Counted from the stretch's first letter, positions 1 through 8,970 are shown. The stretch: DNA of 64,000 nucleotides from Spirochaetota bacterium (GCA_024276015.1 JAJRXZ010000022.1:35308-99307), one strand, 5' to 3'. The notes: generated from the sequence alone by a model not told the origin. Translations and numbers: made by a program.

Positions 1-863
1 TAATAATTCCAACCTACAACAGATATGAGCTGACAAAAAAATCGATAGAATCCGTACTTGAACAGAATTACAGAGATTTTGAACTTATTTTAATTGATGA
101 CGGTTCAACAGACAATACGTCCTTCTTAGAAGAGGAATACCATGGCAAAATAACTTATATCAGGCAGGATAATAGCGGCGTAAGTTCTGCAAGAAACAGG
201 GGGATATTATCCAGCAACGGAGAATATATTACATTTCTTGATTCAGACGACCGGTGGCAGCCTCATAAACTTAAAGAACACTATGCTTTTATAAAAGAAA
301 ACAGCGGAACAAAAATTCACCAGACAGATGAGACATGGATCCGTAAAGGCCTGAGGGTAAATCCGAAAATCAAACACAGAAAAAGAGAGGGGGATATATT
401 TATCGATTCCCTTGAACTATGCCTCATCAGTCCTTCTGCCGTATGTATCAAGAAGGATATTTTTCATCAATACGGCCTGTTTGATACACTGATGCCGGCC
501 TGTGAAGATTACGATCTGTGGCTCAGAATAACCTCCGGGGAAAAAACAGGTTTAATAGAAAAAAATCTTGTAATAAAATTCGGCGGACATCAGGATCAGC
601 TTTCAAAAAAATATCCTGTTATGGACAGATTCAGAGTGTATTCCATATTAAAACTAATTGCCAACCAAAAAATTAAAGAGGAATATCTTAATGCAGCAAA
701 AGAAACTGTCATAAAAAAATGTAAAATTATCCGGGCCGGTGCAAAAAAAAGAGGCAACATATCATTATACGATACATTAACAGATATTATCGATGACATT
801 AAAAATGAAAACTATAACAGAATAGACTACGAGAGCCTCTTAAGAAGAGAAGATTTTCGTTAA
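1..863 (+). CDS. Glycosyltransferase family 2, 5'-truncated
   Basis: The reading frame is open from base 3 to the stop at 861-863, so the start lies outside the window. The translation begins with the GT-A nucleotide-binding strand IIPTYNR, followed by ELILIDDGSTDNT and, near base 240, the metal-binding FLDSDDRW (DxD-type). The motif CEDYDLWLRI near base 500 is the acceptor-side ED motif typical of family 2 transferases. The protein probably transfers a sugar from a nucleotide sugar to a surface glycan; the acceptor cannot be told. Its last 65 bases overlap the end of the convergent gene at 799-1878. No membrane segment is visible in the retained part. Confidence 0.9.
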   Translation, partial: IIPTYNRYELTKKSIESVLEQNYRDFELILIDDGSTDNTSFLEEEYHGKITYIRQDNSGVSSARNRGILSSNGEYITFLDSDDRWQPHKLKEHYAFIKENSGTKIHQTDETWIRKGLRVNPKIKHRKREGDIFIDSLELCLISPSAVCIKKDIFHQYGLFDTLMPACEDYDLWLRITSGEKTGLIEKNLVIKFGGHQDQLSKKYPVMDRFRVYSILKLIANQKIKEEYLNAAKETVIKKCKIIRAGAKKRGNISLYDTLTDIIDDIKNENYNRIDYESLLRREDFR

Positions 864-1878
864 AATCGGGATCAAGAAATTTTTCCGATTGGTATTCCTT
901 TGAAAAGATTATATCTCCCTTCTCTCTGAAAACAAGCAGTTTTGCCGGCCCCTTCTCTATTGTGTATGCTGCTGCAAAGATATTGCCGTTATAAGATATT
1001 TTTGCAAAACCTTCTCTCATCGGAGGGATAACGATTCTGAACAGAATATTACCGTCACTTGAAAGTCCCAGTAAATTATCATAGTCAATAATTGACGTTA
1101 ACCCCCTGTTCGTTACAAATATTGCTGTCTTAACTTTGTGGCTTCTCCTCAATTTAGCATGGAAGTATTTTTTTTTACCGATATCTATTATTCTGACAAA
1201 ATCAAATTCCGTATTGCCGTAATGAACTGCGGCAAAATTAGAATTTCTGCTCAGAGCTATACTCTTAATTATGTTTCCTCCGGGAACTTTTCCTTTATTG
1301 ATGATCCTGCCGCGGTCATTAATAAAATAATAATTCCCGTCAAGAAAACCGATCCCTGCATTATCATACGGGTCAGAGAAAGAGATAACGGTGCACAGTT
1401 TACCTGTGATACTTTTCTCTCCCGTTTCATTACCGTTATTATCAAGGATCCTGACCCGACTCTGGTCTCCGTTCACCATAGGAACTATCCTGCCATTAAA
1501 GGACAGAGACGGATATTCACGGGATCCTTTTTTCCAGAACCTCTCGCCGTCAATATTATAAAACTCAACCTCCCTGCCGGTCTTATAATACCTGACATAA
1601 TAGAGACCGTTTCCGCTGAAGGAATAAAGAGCTTCGTCAAATATTTTTCTCTTTACAGCCCTGCCTGTTCCATTTATTAAGATCAGAGACGAATCTGTTC
1701 TGACCGGAAAAATTCCGGCCCCATTAAAATTTCCGGAAGGAGAAAGCTCAATTCTGTTAATATTCTCGATAGTACCGTAAAATTCGGGGTAAATCTGAAA
1801 AGAAGGCTGGGGCAGAAAAAGGAATATGCTTAAAACAGCCCCTCCCATAAGCCCGGTAAAAAAGTAAGCCATCAGCAC
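799..1878 (-). CDS. Membrane-anchored propeller-like protein of unknown function
   Basis: The product is 359 residues. An N-terminal hydrophobic segment (about residues 3-25) looks like an uncleaved signal anchor, which would put the rest outside the cytoplasm. The remainder is rich in short beta-strand blocks of the kind seen in WD40 or PQQ-type propellers (for example NGRIVPMVNGDQSRVRILD and NSNFAAVHYGN), but no family is recognised with certainty. The start is GTG, overlapping the TAG stop of the upstream sigma-factor gene by one base; an ATG two codons later is also possible. This tight coupling suggests co-expression with the sigma factor. The 3' end overlaps the convergent glycosyltransferase. 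Confidence 0.7.
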   Translation of the reverse strand: MLMAYFFTGLMGGAVLSIFLFLPQPSFQIYPEFYGTIENINRIELSPSGNFNGAGIFPVRTDSSLILINGTGRAVKRKIFDEALYSFSGNGLYYVRYYKTGREVEFYNIDGERFWKKGSREYPSLSFNGRIVPMVNGDQSRVRILDNNGNETGEKSITGKLCTVISFSDPYDNAGIGFLDGNYYFINDRGRIINKGKVPGGNIIKSIALSRNSNFAAVHYGNTEFDFVRIIDIGKKKYFHAKLRRSHKVKTAIFVTNRGLTSIIDYDNLLGLSSDGNILFRIVIPPMREGFAKISYNGNIFAAAYTIEKGPAKLLVFREKGDIIFSKEYQSEKFLDPDFNENLLFLRGSRSLFCYSFHF

Positions 1879-2846
1879 TAATCCTGTAAAAAGCTTTTCA
1901 GCTTCTGGCTTCTCGACGGATGGCGGAGCCTCCTGATGGCTTTTTTTTCTATCTGCCTGATCCTTTCCTTTGACAGTTCAAATTTATCGCCAATCTGCTG
2001 AAGCGACATAGGCTCGTAACCGTCAAGTCCGTAGCGCATTCTTAAGATCTTTCTTTCCGATTCTGTGAGAGTATCCAGTATGTCGTTTAATGCCTTCTTT
2101 AAAGATTCATCCAGCACTTTCTGGTCAGGTGAATCCATTCTTGAGTCAACGATCATACTGAGTATAGTTGTATCATCGGAATCGCCATAGAATGAATCAA
2201 GGGAAACAAAATCCTGCGTTACATTTCTTAAATGATTTATCTCGTCATCATTCATATCAATGTCTTCTGCAATTTCTGCAGGCGTGGGCTCCCTTCCCAG
2301 TTTATTTTCCAGCTTCTTATGAACTTTATCAATTTTTTGAATGTCTGCTGCTCTGTTCAGGGGAAGCCTGATCAATGACGCCTTTTGTGAAATGGCAAGT
2401 ATTATCGCCTGCCTGATCCACCACACTGCATATGATATAAAATGATACCCCCTGTCAGGGTCAAATTTCTCAGCAGCTTTAATCAGCCCCATATTCCCTT
2501 CATTTATAAGGTCAAGAAGGGATATTCCGCTTGTCTGATATTTTTTTGCTATTGAAACAACAAAACGAAGATTTGCCTGAATAAGCTTATTCTTCGCTTC
2601 TTCATCTCCATTTCTGGCCGCTCTTGCATACCTGTCTTCCTCTTCTCTTGTGAGCAGAGGAATTTTATTGATCTGCTCCAGATACCAGGAGATCGAAGAA
2701 TCCGAATGATTGCTGTTTTTTCTCTTTACCCGGGATCTGTTCTTTCCATCGCTATGAATATCCTCTTCATCTCCCGCGGCAGATCCGGACCCCGGTTGAA
2801 ATTTTTCATGATCTGCAATATCAATATTCATCTCTTTTTCTTTCAT
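1878..2846 (-). CDS. RNA polymerase sigma factor, RpoD/RpoS group
   Basis: This 322-residue sigma-70 protein directs RNA polymerase to promoters. After a charged N-terminus of about 50 residues, region 1.2 is recognisable (WYLEQINKIPLLTREEE), then region 2 (ANLRFVVSIAKKY, DLINEGNMGLIKAAEKFDP, YAVWWIRQAI), region 3 and region 4 with MRYGLDGYEPMSLQQIGD and the helix-turn-helix SKERIRQIEKKAIRRLRH. It is shorter than the primary factor of many bacteria and lacks a long region 1.1, so it could be the housekeeping factor of a small-sigma lineage or a group 2 (RpoS-like) factor. Sequence alone does not decide. A second possible ATG lies five codons inside, preceded by AAAGAG. Confidence 0.85.
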   Translation of the reverse strand: MKEKEMNIDIADHEKFQPGSGSAAGDEEDIHSDGKNRSRVKRKNSNHSDSSISWYLEQINKIPLLTREEEDRYARAARNGDEEAKNKLIQANLRFVVSIAKKYQTSGISLLDLINEGNMGLIKAAEKFDPDRGYHFISYAVWWIRQAIILAISQKASLIRLPLNRAADIQKIDKVHKKLENKLGREPTPAEIAEDIDMNDDEINHLRNVTQDFVSLDSFYGDSDDTTILSMIVDSRMDSPDQKVLDESLKKALNDILDTLTESERKILRMRYGLDGYEPMSLQQIGDKFELSKERIRQIEKKAIRRLRHPSRSQKLKSFLQD

Positions 2847-3021
2847 GATCTTATTATAAAATATTATTACCAGCTCTCATTGGATCAATATTATATAATA
2901 TTGATAATGATACCTATAATCCCGGTAAAAAGTGAAACAACAATTATTCGACAACCGGTCTTCCCTTTGATAAATAATGCACTGCCTTTGAATTACAGAT
3001 CATGCACTATTTATACTGTTC

Positions 3022-4236
3022 CTATTTTTTATCCTTTAACTTCGGGACCTTAAGTATCCAGCCCGGTCTGATCAGATCCGGGTCCTTGATCCGTCCCTTA
3101 TTTGCTTTATAGATCTTCTTCCATAATCTTGGATTTTGATAATATCTTCCGGCAATTCTCCAAAGGCAATCCTTTAATCTCTCTCTGTATTTTACCTTAT
3201 AATAGTAATAGTTTTCATCTTCAGTAATATCTTTTTTCGCTTTTTCTCCGGATATGCCGGCAATATCCTTATCTTTATCCGCATCCTTTACTTCTACGGG
3301 TTTTTTTGTAGCTGCAACAATTGAAGATAGCCTTACAGACTCATTGGAAAAATCTATTGCATCGTCATATTTCTGCCTGGCATACATCTCTTTGGCATTT
3401 GACAAAGATTCTTTAGCAGCTGCGAATTCATCCACAGCCACTTCCGAACCCTCAGACGTCCGGGCTCTCTCTATCATAACTTCAGCAGCGGCAATCTTTT
3501 CCTTTGCAGTGTTCCTGGCCGCTCCCTGCAGCGCTTCTTCCGCATTCATCTTTGCAATTCTGATAGCTTCAAAACCTTTTTTCAACTCAAGTTTGTTGTA
3601 AAAATCTTCGGCTTTTTTTAAATGCTCTTGAGCCAAAGATATCTTGGCGCTCACACTATCTGAACCGTCATACCCCTTCGCTCTGTTCAATGTAAGCTTT
3701 ACTTCATCAATGGAATCCTTTAATATATCCTTTTTGCCAAGAGCCACATTGCGGGCATTTTTTGCTTCCTGATCGGCTTTCAAAGCATCAAGGTATGCAT
3801 CATAGTACTTTTTGTTTTTATATTCGGTTTTTGCTTTATTAAGAATATCCTTTGCTTTATTGAACTCATTCTTTGCATGTTCCTCAGCATAAACAATATC
3901 GGCACGGGCAATACTTTCGTCAGCCATTGCGATCGTATCTTTTGCAAGGAGCGGGAGGGACTTTTTATATGCTTCCTGAGCCTTTTTATAGGACAATTGA
4001 GCAGTAGCTTTAGTCTTATCCCATTCTTCCTTTTTGATCAGCTCATGACTTTCATATAATTTTTTCCTAGCAATATCCAGTTCCTTCGGAGCATATTTGT
4101 CTGCCTTTACAGACAGAGCTCTTGCAATCTCTTTTCTGGCCATGGACATCTCATTTATAGGAATTTTATCTGCACAGCCCATAATAACAATAATTCCCAG
4201 AATAACTGCATTTAACAACACTCTGTAATGTTTCAT
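3022..4236 (-). CDS. LysM-domain lipoprotein with helical repeats
   Basis: The N-terminus is a lipoprotein signal peptide ending in a lipobox-like VIMGC, so the protein is probably lipid-anchored. Residues 25-320 are a series of lysine- and alanine-rich helices with repeated patterns such as 'A..ELDIARKKLYE' and 'EFAAAKESLSNAKEMYARQ', resembling DUF4398-type repeats. The C-terminus is a LysM peptidoglycan-binding domain (LKDCLWRIAGRYYQNP through IRPGWILKVPKL). I chose the ATG at 4236 because AGGG lies five bases upstream; an in-frame GTG at 4248 has no such site. The likely role is linking outer envelope and cell wall. Function is inferred from domains only. Confidence 0.8.
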   Translation of the reverse strand: MKHYRVLLNAVILGIIVIMGCADKIPINEMSMARKEIARALSVKADKYAPKELDIARKKLYESHELIKKEEWDKTKATAQLSYKKAQEAYKKSLPLLAKDTIAMADESIARADIVYAEEHAKNEFNKAKDILNKAKTEYKNKKYYDAYLDALKADQEAKNARNVALGKKDILKDSIDEVKLTLNRAKGYDGSDSVSAKISLAQEHLKKAEDFYNKLELKKGFEAIRIAKMNAEEALQGAARNTAKEKIAAAEVMIERARTSEGSEVAVDEFAAAKESLSNAKEMYARQKYDDAIDFSNESVRLSSIVAATKKPVEVKDADKDKDIAGISGEKAKKDITEDENYYYYKVKYRERLKDCLWRIAGRYYQNPRLWKKIYKANKGRIKDPDLIRPGWILKVPKLKDKK

Positions 4237-4350
4237 AATATCCCTCACATTGATTAATTATTAATTATGGATAAGGACAACATAAGTCCATGAATATTTC
4301 GGATACAATAATTATAAAAAGAATGAAATGTCAAGATATAATACAAAAAT

Positions 4351-4686
4351 TTAAACGAAGGAATTAACCGCCTCTTCTTCCGAATCATAGATTTCAAAAA
4401 AAGACGTTAGTTTTGTCAGCTCAAAAACTTTTCTTACCGAAGCAAAAACATTTATTATTTTCAATCCGCCCTGATATTTTTTTAAATTTGATAAACTTGA
4501 AATTAAAGCACCGATTCCTGATGAGTCTATATATGATACCTCTTCTAAATTTATAATTACATTATATTTTTTTTCATCAATAAGTTTATTGATAATGTCT
4601 TTTATTTCCGGTGCATTGTATAAGTCAATCTCCCCTGAAATGTCAAGAATAACTATTTCACCCTTTGATCTCGTATTTATATCCAT
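4351..4686 (-). CDS. STAS-domain anti-sigma factor antagonist
   Basis: The 111-residue product is a single STAS domain of the SpoIIAA/RsbV type. The phosphorylatable serine sits in YIDSSGIGALISS, and GEIDLYNAPEI is the typical first-strand motif. Family members are switched by a serine kinase and a PP2C phosphatase and release a sigma factor or another target. No RsbW-like kinase is adjacent; a SpoIIE-type phosphatase is encoded far away at 55747-57903. An AGGAGG site stands eight to nine bases before the ATG. The gene lies 140 bases downstream of tgt on the same strand and probably has its own promoter. Confidence 0.9.
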   Translation of the reverse strand: MDINTRSKGEIVILDISGEIDLYNAPEIKDIINKLIDEKKYNVIINLEEVSYIDSSGIGALISSLSNLKKYQGGLKIINVFASVRKVFELTKLTSFFEIYDSEEEAVNSFV

Positions 4687-4827
4687 TATTTATAATTCCT
4701 CCTGAAATTGGGTAAACAGATGATTCGGAAATTATGATTTGATTTACAATATATTTCCATACAGAACTGATGTCAAGATAAATAATATCCGTAAAATAAA
4801 TTAGTATCAGTTTTAAATAAGTCTATT

Positions 4828-5937
4828 TTAATAGACATTCTCCCATTTTTTATAAACTTTTCTAAAATTTCCTGATAGTATTCCATCATGAATTTCATTC
4901 ATAAAATTTTTCATAAAAAAAAGATTATGATATGTTAAATAAATCATAGAGGCAATTTCACCCATTTTGTATAAATGCCTTAAATAAGATCTTGTATAAT
5001 TCCTGCATACATAACAGCAGCATTTCTCATCTAATGAAGAAAAATCCCTCTCATATCCGGACGATTTAATATTAACTCTGCCTTCGGAAGTATATAATGT
5101 TCCATTTCTTGCAATCCTTGTAGGCATCACGCAGTCAAACATATCAATACCATTCTTTACTGCAAATAGAATCTCCAGAGGACTTCCCACTCCCATCATA
5201 TATCTTGGTTTATCGGGAGGTAAATGCTGAGCTGTAAATTCAGTTATATCCATATACATCCCCTTGGGTTCGCCCACTGATAATCCGCCGATTGCATATC
5301 CGGGAAAATCCAATTCCACCAGTCTTTGAGCGCACTCCTTCCTTAATCGGGGATATACTCCTCCCTGAACTATGGCAAAGAGGCTCTGTTTATTAAGATC
5401 AAACCTATCTTTCCAGTATTCAACAGACAGGGATGCCCAGTTTAGGGTCCTTTCAACTGCTTCGCCTGCTTTATCTTCGTTCACAGGATATTCGGTACAC
5501 TGGTCCAGCACCATCATAATATCAGACCCTATTATCTTCTGAATATCAAGAACTTTCTCCGGAGTAAAAAAATGTTTTGAGCCGTCAAGATGCGAACGAA
5601 ATTCAACGCCGTTATCAAAGACTTTGCATAAATCGGAAAGTGAAAAGACCTGAAATCCTCCCGAATCCGTAAGCAAAGGCTTTTCAAAATTGATAAATTT
5701 ATGGAGCCCTCCTATTTCTTTTAGTAAAGCTGTGCCGGGTCTTATATAGAGATGATATGTATTGGAAAGTATAATATCAAAACCTATCTCCTCCAGATCT
5801 CTGAACGAGAGAGCCCTTATGGCTGCTCTTGTTGCTACCGGCATAAAAACAGGAGTTTTAATTGTGCCTCTGACAGTTTCCAGTTCTCCGGCCCTTGCAT
5901 TTGACTCCGGATCTTTTCCGATTATTTTAAATTCCAT
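4828..5937 (-). CDS. tgt: tRNA-guanine transglycosylase
   Basis: Tgt exchanges the guanine at the wobble position of GUN anticodons for preQ1, the committed step of queuosine formation on tRNA. The 369-residue length is normal for the bacterial enzyme. Seen are the catalytic aspartate region LLTDSGGFQVFSL, the second active-site aspartate in FDCVMPTRIARNG, the substrate loop GGLSVGEP, and zinc ligands in CCCYVCRNYTRSYLRHL. No good ribosome binding site precedes the ATG. It is divergent from rsmI with 80 bases between. queH, another gene of the same pathway, is at 54643-55233. Confidence 0.97.
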   Translation of the reverse strand: MEFKIIGKDPESNARAGELETVRGTIKTPVFMPVATRAAIRALSFRDLEEIGFDIILSNTYHLYIRPGTALLKEIGGLHKFINFEKPLLTDSGGFQVFSLSDLCKVFDNGVEFRSHLDGSKHFFTPEKVLDIQKIIGSDIMMVLDQCTEYPVNEDKAGEAVERTLNWASLSVEYWKDRFDLNKQSLFAIVQGGVYPRLRKECAQRLVELDFPGYAIGGLSVGEPKGMYMDITEFTAQHLPPDKPRYMMGVGSPLEILFAVKNGIDMFDCVMPTRIARNGTLYTSEGRVNIKSSGYERDFSSLDEKCCCYVCRNYTRSYLRHLYKMGEIASMIYLTYHNLFFMKNFMNEIHDGILSGNFRKVYKKWENVY

Positions 5938-6017
5938 ATTGACAAAGGTAAAAAGAAAAATCTTATGTCAATTATAATTCTTTGATAAATGCAGAGATGG
6001 AACTTTGAATATTCAAT

Positions 6018-6695
6018 ATGAAAAAAGGAATTCTTTACATTATTGCAGGTCCGATCGGAAACCCGGAAGATATAACATACAGAGCAGTCAGCATTCTCAA
6101 AAAAGATGTCAGCGCTCTTTTTTGCGAGGATACAAGGCAGTCGGGAAAGCTGTTGAAATATCATAATATCTCTCTGCCTTTAAGATCCCTGCACACTCAT
6201 TCCTCTGAGAAAAGAATTGCCGAAGCATGTGACATCCTGACGAAGGGTAACAGTATCGCCTATCTCACAGATTCGGGTACGCCTTCAATTTCCGATCCGG
6301 GCAGTAAACTTGTAAAAACCGCAATAAACCTGGGAATTGAGATCAAACCTGTTCCCGGCCCTTCCGCTCTGACTTCAATTGTATCCGTATCGGGATTTCA
6401 GGCCAAAAGAATAATTTTCGGCGGATTTTTGGGCAAAAAGAAAAACAAACAGATAAAGGAACTGGAAGAACTGAAACAGATAAAGGGCATTATTGTAGTA
6501 TACGAATCGCCATACAGAATAATTAAAACACTTGAAACCATTAAGGAGGTTTTTCCGGAAAGTAAAGTTGTCATAGGAAGAGAGATGACAAAAAAATTTG
6601 AAGAATTCCATTACGGTACCATTGAAGATATAATGAACAGCAATGAAAGTGTCACTGAAAAAGGCGAATTTACAATAGCAATTTTAAACGAATAG
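6018..6695 (+). CDS. rsmI: 16S rRNA 2'-O-ribose methyltransferase RsmI
   Basis: RsmI methylates the ribose of C1402 in 16S rRNA using S-adenosylmethionine. The 225 residues contain the tetrapyrrole-methylase fold signature: YIIAGPIGNPEDITYRA at the start, the FCEDTRQSGKLL motif, LTDSGTPSISDPG, and the PVPGPSALTS loop. The length is slightly short compared with common members (about 280), mainly at the C-terminus, which ends with a compact strand KGEFTIAIL. The gene stands alone on the plus strand, divergent from tgt. Confidence 0.93.
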   Translation: MKKGILYIIAGPIGNPEDITYRAVSILKKDVSALFCEDTRQSGKLLKYHNISLPLRSLHTHSSEKRIAEACDILTKGNSIAYLTDSGTPSISDPGSKLVKTAINLGIEIKPVPGPSALTSIVSVSGFQAKRIIFGGFLGKKKNKQIKELEELKQIKGIIVVYESPYRIIKTLETIKEVFPESKVVIGREMTKKFEEFHYGTIEDIMNSNESVTEKGEFTIAILNE

Positions 6696-6842
6696 GGCAC
6701 TATTTTGCATATCCAATATTTTTTAAAATATTTTCATATAATTGTGTATATTATTTTTTCTCAGTAATACCCAATAAATAAAAATATTACTTGAATTATA
6801 TTGAACAATTTGATAAATTTAACTATGGTATGATATTTTGAT

Positions 6843-6869
6843 TAAAGAAATAAAATATTTAACCGATAT
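6843..6869 (+). promoter_or_regulatory. Predicted sigma-28 promoter of flgM
   Basis: TAAA at 6843-6846 is followed by exactly 15 bases and then ACCGATAT at 6862-6869. This matches the flagellar sigma-28 consensus TAAA-N15-GCCGATAA at the -35 element and at six of eight -10 positions. Transcription would begin near 6877, leaving a short leader with AAGGG nine bases before the flgM ATG. Confidence 0.75.
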
Positions 6870-6899
6870 ATATAACAGAATAAAAAAGGGTTATATGAG

Positions 6900-7190
6900 A
6901 TGGTTATTGATAAAATTGGGAACATAAATAATATTGTCGAACCGAAAAAGTCAAAACAGGTTTCCGAATCAAAGGGAACCAAAAAAAATGATTCAATACA
7001 GATATCTACAGAAGGCAAAAAAGCTGCTGAAATAGCAAAGGATACACAGCTTGTCAATCAGGCGCCTGATATTCGCATTGACAGAGTAAAAGAGATCAAA
7101 GAAAAAATTGCAGACGGTTCATACGATTTTAACAATTCGGAAATTCTTGAAAAGGTTGCCGACAAAATAGCAAATTATCTGCTTAGATAA
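6900..7190 (+). CDS. flgM: Anti-sigma-28 factor FlgM
   Basis: The 96-residue protein has a disordered, polar N-terminal half and a C-terminal FlgM domain: the NDSIQIS motif, then RIDRVKEIKEKIADGSYDF and a final helix EILEKVADKIANYLL. FlgM binds sigma-28 (encoded here at 18939-19739) and keeps late flagellar genes off until it is exported through the finished hook-basal body. The short size and sequence fit. It sits behind a sigma-28-type promoter, which would give the usual negative feedback, and is followed by a Rho-independent terminator. Start choice: ATG with AAGGG nine bases upstream. Confidence 0.88.
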   Translation: MVIDKIGNINNIVEPKKSKQVSESKGTKKNDSIQISTEGKKAAEIAKDTQLVNQAPDIRIDRVKEIKEKIADGSYDFNNSEILEKVADKIANYLLR

Positions 7191-7227
7191 TATAGTATCA
7201 TTGATATATAACAGGTTTTTTCATTTT

Positions 7228-7264
7228 AAAGAGCGGAGTTAGATCAAATATTTCCGCTTTTTTT
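7228..7264 (+). terminator. Rho-independent terminator after flgM
   Basis: AAAGAGCGGA pairs with TCCGCTTTTT (stem up to 10 bp including one G-U, loop of 15 bases) and the 3' arm runs directly into a T-tract. It begins 38 bases after the flgM stop and ends one base before the first possible start of the next gene. Confidence 0.75.
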
Positions 7265-7265
7265 A

Positions 7266-8462
7266 TTGCAAAATCTTATTTTAACGGCAGTTGAAACATT
7301 GAGAAGCGATATTACACCAGAATTCAGTCTCCCAACAGAAATATATATCAACCGGAATTTGACAGATAATATTGCAGATATTATATCAAAGTTCGGTTCC
7401 AGAGTTATTATTATTACCACATCTTCCGATTTTAATATTTACAGCGAAGAGATTGAACAAATTCTAATTTCTCTTAAAAACTCCGATATCGGATGTATTG
7501 TTTTTGACCAACTTCCTTCCGAACCCAACACTGAAGATATCGATTCTGCCGTATCCTTCACAAAAAAAACAAACTGCGATATCATTCTCGGTTTTGGCGG
7601 TGTAGAATCGCTTAACTCTGCAAAAGCCGTATCTTTACTGACAAGCAATTACATTTTCTGTTACGACCTCTTTAAGAAACCGGAGATTCCCAATAAACCT
7701 GTTAAGCTTCTGACAATGCCGGCCTATCCCGTTTACGGACAAGAAATAACGCCGCTTTTCTTTCTTGATGAAATTCATAATAACACAAAAAAAGCATATT
7801 TCAACAAAATTCTTTATCCTGTTGCTGCAATAATCGACCCTGTTCTATCGATAAAAAAAGAAGAAGAGGTAATAACAAAATCCACAGTCAGTACCCTTGC
7901 TATTGCAACAGAATCTGTAATTTCTACAAATAACAACGATGTTATAAATACATTTGCACTTAAGTCAATTGACCTGATATTCAGAAACCTGCCTCTTGTA
8001 TATAAGGAAGCTAAAAACGTAAATTCAAGACAGTTTATTGCAATAGCTTCACTGTTATCAGGGATAACTTTTTCAATAGCTTATCTTTCGGCAACACTGT
8101 CAATATCTCTGGCTCTTGCTTCCAAATGCGATTTAACCGTTGAAAGCGCCATGAGTATAATTCTGCCTCATATAATGGAATTTAATCTTACATCGTCTCC
8201 CGGAAAATATGTTCAGATGTCCAAAGTTATGGGCGAAGATGTAAAAGAGATAACAGTTATTGAAGCCGCTATTAAAGCTGTTGAGGCAATAAGAAAACTT
8301 GAGCTTGATACAAATATCCCTCAGAAACTTTCCAATTATGAAATATCCAAATCAATGTTTCAAGATATTGCAAAACTGGCAGTTTCGTATCCCTTTCACG
8401 AAAATGCCCCCCGTGCTCTTAATGTAAATGAGATTGAAACAATACTGATAGCCGCTTATTGA
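7266..8462 (+). CDS. Iron-containing alcohol dehydrogenase-like protein lacking metal ligands
   Basis: The fold is that of Fe-dependent alcohol dehydrogenases: FSLPTEIYINRNL at the start, the NAD-binding region IILGFGGVESLNSAKAVSLL (family GGGSxxDxAK, here with N for D), YPVAAIIDP, LPHIMEFN and the C-terminal NAPRALNVNEIETIL. However, the family's metal-binding Asp and His positions are replaced: STVSTLAIATESVIS (about residues 205-222) has Ser and Ile where Asp and His normally stand, and the usual aHalaH and PHG segments read AYLSATLSIS and CDLTVES. The protein is therefore probably not a normal iron enzyme. The only upstream start candidates are TTG codons at 7266 and 7299, without a clear ribosome binding site, directly after the flgM terminator. 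Confidence 0.75.
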   Translation: MQNLILTAVETLRSDITPEFSLPTEIYINRNLTDNIADIISKFGSRVIIITTSSDFNIYSEEIEQILISLKNSDIGCIVFDQLPSEPNTEDIDSAVSFTKKTNCDIILGFGGVESLNSAKAVSLLTSNYIFCYDLFKKPEIPNKPVKLLTMPAYPVYGQEITPLFFLDEIHNNTKKAYFNKILYPVAAIIDPVLSIKKEEEVITKSTVSTLAIATESVISTNNNDVINTFALKSIDLIFRNLPLVYKEAKNVNSRQFIAIASLLSGITFSIAYLSATLSISLALASKCDLTVESAMSIILPHIMEFNLTSSPGKYVQMSKVMGEDVKEITVIEAAIKAVEAIRKLELDTNIPQKLSNYEISKSMFQDIAKLAVSYPFHENAPRALNVNEIETILIAAY

Positions 8463-8505
8463 TATTCTTATTCCTGCGGAACTGCCGCTGCGAATAATAG
8501 AACCG

Positions 8506-8970
8506 CTACATTGACGTTAATTCCTGCGTTGTAAAAATTTTATTAATATCCAAAATTACAACAAAGCTGTTTTCCATTTTAGCTATGCCTATAATATATT
8601 TTCCTGAAATGCCTTTGACTATGGGAGGAGGCGGTTCAATATCTTCGGATTTGACTTTTATAACATGACTGACAGAATCGATTGCCAGACCCACCTGCTT
8701 TCCCCCAATATCCACAACAACAGCACGGCTGTTTCCTTTCAGATTGCCGGATTCAATGCCGAACTTTATACTTAAATCTGCAATTGGAATTACCCTGCCC
8801 CTCAGGTCTATTACTCCCATAATATAAGGCTCTGTCTTGGGCAACTTGGTAATATTGGGAAGTTTAAGGATCTCCTGAACTTTTAGAATATCTATGCCGT
8901 ATTCCTCGGTGCCTATTTTGAAGCAAACAATCTGTAGTGATGACAAAACATTTTCATTTTTCTCAGACAT
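8506..8970 (-). CDS. cheW: Chemotaxis coupling protein CheW
   Basis: CheW links chemoreceptors to the kinase CheA at the membrane arrays. The 154 residues form a single CheW domain: IVCFKIGTEEYGIDILKVQEI at the start, the conserved NITKLPKTEPYIMGVIDLRG, RVIPIADLSIKFG, and the C-terminal GIAKMENSFVVILDINKIF. An AAGGAAGG site precedes the ATG. The gene stands alone, converging with the preceding ADH-like gene (43 bases apart). CheA is not in the window; cheR, cheD and an MCP gene are. Confidence 0.96.
   Translation of the reverse strand: MSEKNENVLSSLQIVCFKIGTEEYGIDILKVQEILKLPNITKLPKTEPYIMGVIDLRGRVIPIADLSIKFGIESGNLKGNSRAVVVDIGGKQVGLAIDSVSHVIKVKSEDIEPPPPIVKGISGKYIIGIAKMENSFVVILDINKIFTTQELTSM

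Noticed and set aside
799..863. Convergent 65-base overlap of the glycosyltransferase and the propeller-like gene as a sign of a wrong frame
   Set aside because: Both reading frames are well supported upstream and end with ordinary stops; short antisense overlaps of 3' ends are common.
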